Shown in pieces: positions 32,649-35,804 of a stretch of DNA of 35,804 bases. The position numbers were made by a program, and so were the translations under genes. The first letter of the stretch is position 1; the number at the start of each line of letters is the position of its first letter. Source of the DNA: Dictyobacter arantiisoli (lineage in GTDB: Bacteria > Chloroflexota > Ktedonobacteria > Ktedonobacterales > Ktedonobacteraceae). Below the pieces are notes generated by a model, which had not been told where the DNA came from, ran no database searches, and was given only the letters and a program-made list of their open reading frames with translations. The stretch spans positions 1 to 35,804 of the forward strand of contig NZ_BIXY01000076.1 of the NCBI RefSeq assembly GCF_008326305.1. Reading direction: 5' to 3'.

Positions 32649-34373
32649 TCAGGACCATAAGCTTAGCTGCTGTTTATCATCATCGGATGGCTCTTCCCAG
32701 GCATTATCTTTGGATAACTGGACACCTGTTAGAACTGGTGAATAGGTTATGTGTATTTTTCCGTTGGGGATAATGTATTCTTCGTGAGGCATTTTACTGA
32801 TATGAGGTAGTTTATTAATGTAAACTTTAACGCCTAGAATATATAGTGCGTTTCTTATTTCTTTATAATCAGCTTGCTGATATTTTCCTTTCATGATCCT
32901 GAGAAAATCAATGAAATTCTGGATTCGTTTTTTGTATGTATCTGCCCGACTTATGAGGGGTGTTGACTTTTGGGCTTCCTCTCTATATTTCTGAAGCTGT
33001 TCTTTCTTATTTTGGATATCTTGTGTGATGAGGTTGTAGTAGTAGCTTCCTTCTGTATGTCTCTTTTGTTCTTCCTTTGCATAGCTTATCTCTGTTTCTA
33101 TTTGTAGAATGTGGTTGTTTGCGGTGGTGTTGTCTAATAGTCTTCCTACTGCTTTTTCTGCCTCCTTTTCTAGGACCTCTTGAATAAGTTCTAGCCGCTC
33201 AAAGATGTGACAACATTCTTCCCATACTAATTTGTCTACTGCTTGTGTCTGGATGCGTGTACGTGCATTGCATGTTGTATATTTGTTATTATAGTATCCA
33301 CATTGATAGTAGTGGTACTCATGTCCTTTTTTATTGTCTGTCGCTGCACGCATTCTTGTTTTGCATTCTCCGCAATAGATGTATCCTGCTCGTAGCAAGA
33401 AATTTTCAACTTTTTTGGGAGAATTACTTTTTTCTATTTTGTTTAATTCTAACTTTCTTAATACCATGCTGTGCCGTTCTGCGTCTATTATTGCTGGCAT
33501 TGCATTTGGTATTTTTCGCATATTCTTGTTTGGTCTGGCTACTTTTTTTCCACTTTCTGAAAGTATGTAAGTTACTTTACAAATCGTAAGGGTTCCAATG
33601 TTCTTTTCGTCTATCATCATTTGGCGTATGGTTTCTGGATACCATCCTTTAGCCGTCTTCTTTTCATTGCGGGTTGCTGATGGTGGTGGGATATTGTCTT
33701 CTGTGAGTTTGTGAGCAATACTTCTCAAGCTCATATCTAGATCAATAAACATGTAGAATAATGAGAAACGTATAGCTGCTAACTCTGGATTAAGGGTATA
33801 AGATGTTTTATCTTCATCTGTCCAGTCCCATCCATAGGGCGCTCTTCCTGTTGCCATAGGCAAGCCTTGGGCTAGTCTGTTTTGCCAATGTCGATTTGCG
33901 TATTCAACAATTTTGTGACGTTCTGACTCTGCACTCCATGCAAGAATAGAGCGAATGAGTTTTCCTGTGAGGCTATTATCAATATTCTCGCTAACACTAA
34001 CTACAGAACCTCCAGCTTGTTCTATTTCCTCAAAGATTATGGCTGAGTGGACAAAGTTACGGGAAAGACGCCGTAGGTCAAATACAATTAGTACCTTTGC
34101 TAATTCATCATGTATTAAGTGTCGAGCAAGGGTTAATTGTTCGCGTAGGCTGTAGTGTATATATCCACTCTTTGCTTCTTTTACAACTTTTATGACTTTG
34201 TAGTTGTGTAGTTTGGCATATTGTAGACATTTTTCTTCTTGATATTCTAGGCTTTCTCCGTCTTCTTCTTGTCTATCTGTGGATACACGACAATAGATAA
34301 CAACGGGTATTTCTGATGGATGGAAGCTACTGTTTGTGTCGTTTGTTTGTGACATGGTTTTCTTCTGCTCCAT
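32649..34373 (-). CDS. Large serine recombinase
   Basis: A 574-residue site-specific recombinase of the phage-integrase/transposase type. The catalytic domain (22-165) has 'VIYCRVSTDRQEEDGESL' with nucleophile S31 and helper Arg in 'FDLRRLSRN'. The recombinase domain (about 175-300) begins 'GRAPYGWDW'. A zinc ribbon uses C334, C337, C358 and C368, and a coiled coil spans about 395-470. It integrates, excises or inverts DNA between att sites. The gene is distinctly AT-richer than its neighbours. It ends 70 bases from the convergent kinase. The start may be 34373 or 34355; neither has a strong ribosome site. Confidence 0.95.
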   Translation of the reverse strand: MEQKKTMSQTNDTNSSFHPSEIPVVIYCRVSTDRQEEDGESLEYQEEKCLQYAKLHNYKVIKVVKEAKSGYIHYSLREQLTLARHLIHDELAKVLIVFDLRRLSRNFVHSAIIFEEIEQAGGSVVSVSENIDNSLTGKLIRSILAWSAESERHKIVEYANRHWQNRLAQGLPMATGRAPYGWDWTDEDKTSYTLNPELAAIRFSLFYMFIDLDMSLRSIAHKLTEDNIPPPSATRNEKKTAKGWYPETIRQMMIDEKNIGTLTICKVTYILSESGKKVARPNKNMRKIPNAMPAIIDAERHSMVLRKLELNKIEKSNSPKKVENFLLRAGYIYCGECKTRMRAATDNKKGHEYHYYQCGYYNNKYTTCNARTRIQTQAVDKLVWEECCHIFERLELIQEVLEKEAEKAVGRLLDNTTANNHILQIETEISYAKEEQKRHTEGSYYYNLITQDIQNKKEQLQKYREEAQKSTPLISRADTYKKRIQNFIDFLRIMKGKYQQADYKEIRNALYILGVKVYINKLPHISKMPHEEYIIPNGKIHITYSPVLTGVQLSKDNAWEEPSDDDKQQLSLWS

Positions 34374-34385
34374 TCATGTTGTTTT

Positions 34386-34856
34386 CTAGATATTGGTTTT
34401 ATTTTTTAAACTGTCTTGAAAGTTCCTTATCAATCTTGAGGCTCCAGGGCGTTTCATATCTAACACATAAGCATCTTCAGCTAGATCATACAATGGGGCG
34501 AAGAAAAGTTTTTGTATTAGAATATCTCCTTTGTCACTGGCTGCCTGGGCGTAGATTTTTTCTATATAGCGGTCTGGATATTGTTCAAGCCAATAATTGA
34601 GCAAGTAACGGATAACCTCGCCTAGTTTTTCGGGATAATCAGGATGACATGCAGCACTTTCTGCTAAAAGTGTATATCCACCTTTCCTATCATATAGCTC
34701 AATGTCTTCAGGCCTGATATCCGTTTCCTTCATTTCACCTTTTAGTACTTTTAGTATGGTGCTTTCTTTGATAGGAATAATTGCAATATATGCTAGGACG
34801 GTTCTTCTATCATTAGCATCAAAAGCTGCAAGTGACATTTTTCCGTTTCTCTTCAC
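34386..34856 (-). CDS. GNAT-like protein of unknown function, linked to the recombinase
   Basis: A 156-residue, AT-rich gene reading into the recombinase (12-base gap). The C-terminal part 'YIEKIYAQAASDKGDILIQK' followed by 'LFFAPLYD' resembles the last strand-helix-strand of GNAT acetyltransferases ('G..L..KLGF'). The usual acetyl-CoA loop is not clear. The start given is GTG 34856; the frame stays open for about 20 more codons upstream ('LLYQEAILGDLNLYVSW') without an ATG, so the gene may be 5'-truncated or start at an unusual codon. The role could be in element maintenance or as cargo. Confidence 0.55.
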   Translation of the reverse strand: MKRNGKMSLAAFDANDRRTVLAYIAIIPIKESTILKVLKGEMKETDIRPEDIELYDRKGGYTLLAESAACHPDYPEKLGEVIRYLLNYWLEQYPDRYIEKIYAQAASDKGDILIQKLFFAPLYDLAEDAYVLDMKRPGASRLIRNFQDSLKNKTNI

Positions 34857-34926
34857 CCAGGAAACATAGAGGTTTAGATCTCCTAAGATTGCTTCCTGGT
34901 ATAAGAGATAGTCTGAGGAACAGAAA

Positions 34927-35154
34927 TTGCAGGATCAGTATGTGCGAACTGCTGATATTGTAGCGAAGAAAGTCGTTGAGAATGTTCAGCTTGTCGAAAA
35001 ACAAGTCGTTTCTTTCGAATATTGCTATCTCTGCGCTACACCTGCTCGGTGCTTGTGGATGGTTTTACATATTGGTAGTCAAGTTTGTTTCTGTTGGGTG
35101 TGTGATGCATGTCAGCGGGATCGTTGCCGTGATCATAGTACTGAAGGATTGTAA
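34927..35154 (+). CDS. Possible small Cys-rich protein
   Basis: A 75-codon ORF with TTG start and GAGGA 8 bases upstream. The end has paired cysteines 'YCYLC', 'CFCWVCDAC' and 'RDRC', which could bind zinc. It overlaps only the 5' side of the leftward GNAT-like gene. The family is not recognised and the ORF could be chance; the GNAT-like gene's promoter must lie in the same stretch. Confidence 0.35.
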   Translation: MQDQYVRTADIVAKKVVENVQLVEKQVVSFEYCYLCATPARCLWMVLHIGSQVCFCWVCDACQRDRCRDHSTEGL

Positions 35155-35158
35155 GAGT

Positions 35159-35188
35159 GCTGGCTAGTGGCTGCAACCATTAGCCAGC
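35159..35188. repeat. 12-bp hairpin ahead of the sigma-like gene
   Basis: GCTGGCTAGTGG and CCATTAGCCAGC pair (one G-T) around CTGCAA. There is no T-run. A second stem GGCTAGAC/GTCTAGCC (35221-35228 and 35254-35261) follows, just before the sigma-like start. Confidence 0.5.
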
Positions 35189-35288
35189 GGGTGAGATGAA
35201 CTTTGCTTCGCGTTCGGCTTGGCTAGACTCTCTTTCTCAGTATGTAGCATCGGGTCTAGCCTGTCAATCTCAGAGAAGGCAGGATGCT

Positions 35289-35615
35289 ATGAAAAAACGA
35301 CTTTCACAGACAGCATTATATGGTGAAATATTAACACTTGAACAACAGTATACGAAGGATCTTGGGGTTGTTGTTCCTCTGACACCTGATCAGGAGCAAT
35401 GTCTTTTAGATCGTGCTTTAAAGAACGATGTACAAGCAAAGGATGAGATGATTGTAAGTTGTTTGCCTTATGTCAAAAATATAGCATCCTCCTATGCCCG
35501 TAACTACAAAATTACCTCACCTCGCATTGAGTATTTAGAACTTGTTCAAATTGGCAACCTCGCTATTGTTGAAAAGTTTGATGATTGTTTGAACTCTGAT
35601 CAACCATCAGGGCTT
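35289..35615 (+). pseudogene. Sigma-70-like factor, N-terminal part, cut by an insertion sequence
   Basis: ATG 35289 (AGGA 6 bases upstream) opens a frame with 'LTPDQEQCLLDRALKNDVQA', 'CLPYVKNIASSYARNY' and 'LVQIGNLAIVEKFDDCL'. These match sigma-70 regions 1.2 to 2.2 (core binding). After 'NSDQPSG' the homology breaks off and the frame ends at 35660 in sequence belonging to an IS end. Regions 2.3-4 are missing here and may resume beyond the IS. It is probably inactive unless the IS excises. The 3' limit (about 35610) is an estimate. Confidence 0.65.
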
Positions 35616-35645
35616 TCCAATTCTCCTAGAGGAGGTGAAAAAAAA

Positions 35646-35695
35646 GAGATTTCCTTGTAGAATACAAAAAACTTCAAAACCACAAAGGAAATCTC
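35646..35695 (+). promoter_or_regulatory. IS-end hairpin hiding the transposase ribosome binding site
   Basis: GAGATTTCCTTGT (35646-35658) pairs with ACAAAGGAAATCTC (35682-35695) with one bulge. The right arm contains AAAGGA, the ribosome site of the transposase at 35698. A transcript entering from outside would fold and block translation, as known for other IS families. Confidence 0.6.
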
Positions 35696-35697
35696 AT

Positions 35698-35804
35698 ATG
35701 GATTATACTACCTTGACGCTCAAGAGAGCATCCGTGACGAATGAAGAAAGCCTTTCGTTGCTCTCACTGTACGAAGCACTTCAGGCCCTCCCAGACCCAC
35801 GACG
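35698..35804 (+). CDS. IS transposase, N-terminal fragment (ISAs1-like)
   Basis: ATG 35698 starts 'MDYTTLTLKRASVTNEESL' and reaches 'SLYEALQALPDPRR' at the window edge. The 'L..LPDPR' block is the usual N-terminal motif of ISAs1/H-repeat-type DDE transposases. Family assignment is provisional because only 35 codons are visible. The IS has entered the sigma-like gene; the left inverted repeat probably begins near 35610. Confidence 0.65.
   Translation, partial: MDYTTLTLKRASVTNEESLSLLSLYEALQALPDPR

Overview
The window looks like a chromosomal segment of a Chloroflexota bacterium, most likely of the class Ktedonobacteria. This is an inference from the roughly even base composition, the frequent GTG and TTG starts, long palindromic intergenic repeats, the large-serine-recombinase and IS burden, and a mix of Gram-positive-like single genes (hisS, gyrA, mnmG, an RlmD-type methyltransferase). 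No taxonomic marker such as 16S rRNA is present.

Layout. 1-872 (-) is the N-terminal part of a secreted RHS/YD-repeat protein with a frame break at an A6 tract. 955-1849 is a repeat-rich gap. 1850-3037 is an M24 metallopeptidase, 3051-3286 a palindromic element, and 3434-4975 a double DnaJ-type cysteine-rich protein. 5070-5240 holds a terminator and micro-hairpins downstream of hisS (5298-6602, -). 6981-11078 carries two multi-membrane glycosyltransferases with a small unknown protein between them. gyrA (11157-13739, -) converges on them across a long bidirectional terminator. A membrane PH-PH-PASTA protein (14302-15909, +) converges on an RlmD-like methyltransferase (16040-17401, -). 17592-19978 (-) is an ECF sigma / zinc anti-sigma / bactofilin-like membrane protein operon. 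20693-25514 (-) is a sugar-uptake operon (solute-binding lipoprotein, two permeases, GH4 glycosidase) with a divergent LacI regulator at 26112-27161.

27202-27516 is a composite palindromic element with perfect 18-bp terminal inverted repeats. It is followed by tRNA-Leu(UAA), mnmG (28041-30134), a response regulator with a structured leader (30415-31098), and a soluble PAS histidine kinase with four clustered cysteines (31371-32579). From about 32640 the sequence becomes AT-richer and looks acquired: a large serine recombinase, a GNAT-like protein, a small Cys-rich ORF, and a sigma-70-like gene cut by an insertion sequence whose transposase runs off the right edge.

The most interesting signals are non-coding. 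A family of long perfect palindromes (T-run outside left, A-run outside right, the wrong polarity for intrinsic terminators) lies inside an element with its own terminal repeats and occurs in inverted copies at 3 kb and 27 kb. A second palindromic repeat has become the first codons of a permease gene. Other points are the cytoplasmically predicted PASTA domain, the alanine at the quinolone-determining acidic site of GyrA, the Cys4 PAS kinase, and the IS hairpin that hides the transposase ribosome binding site. No single gene cluster is clearly a new defence or biosynthetic system.
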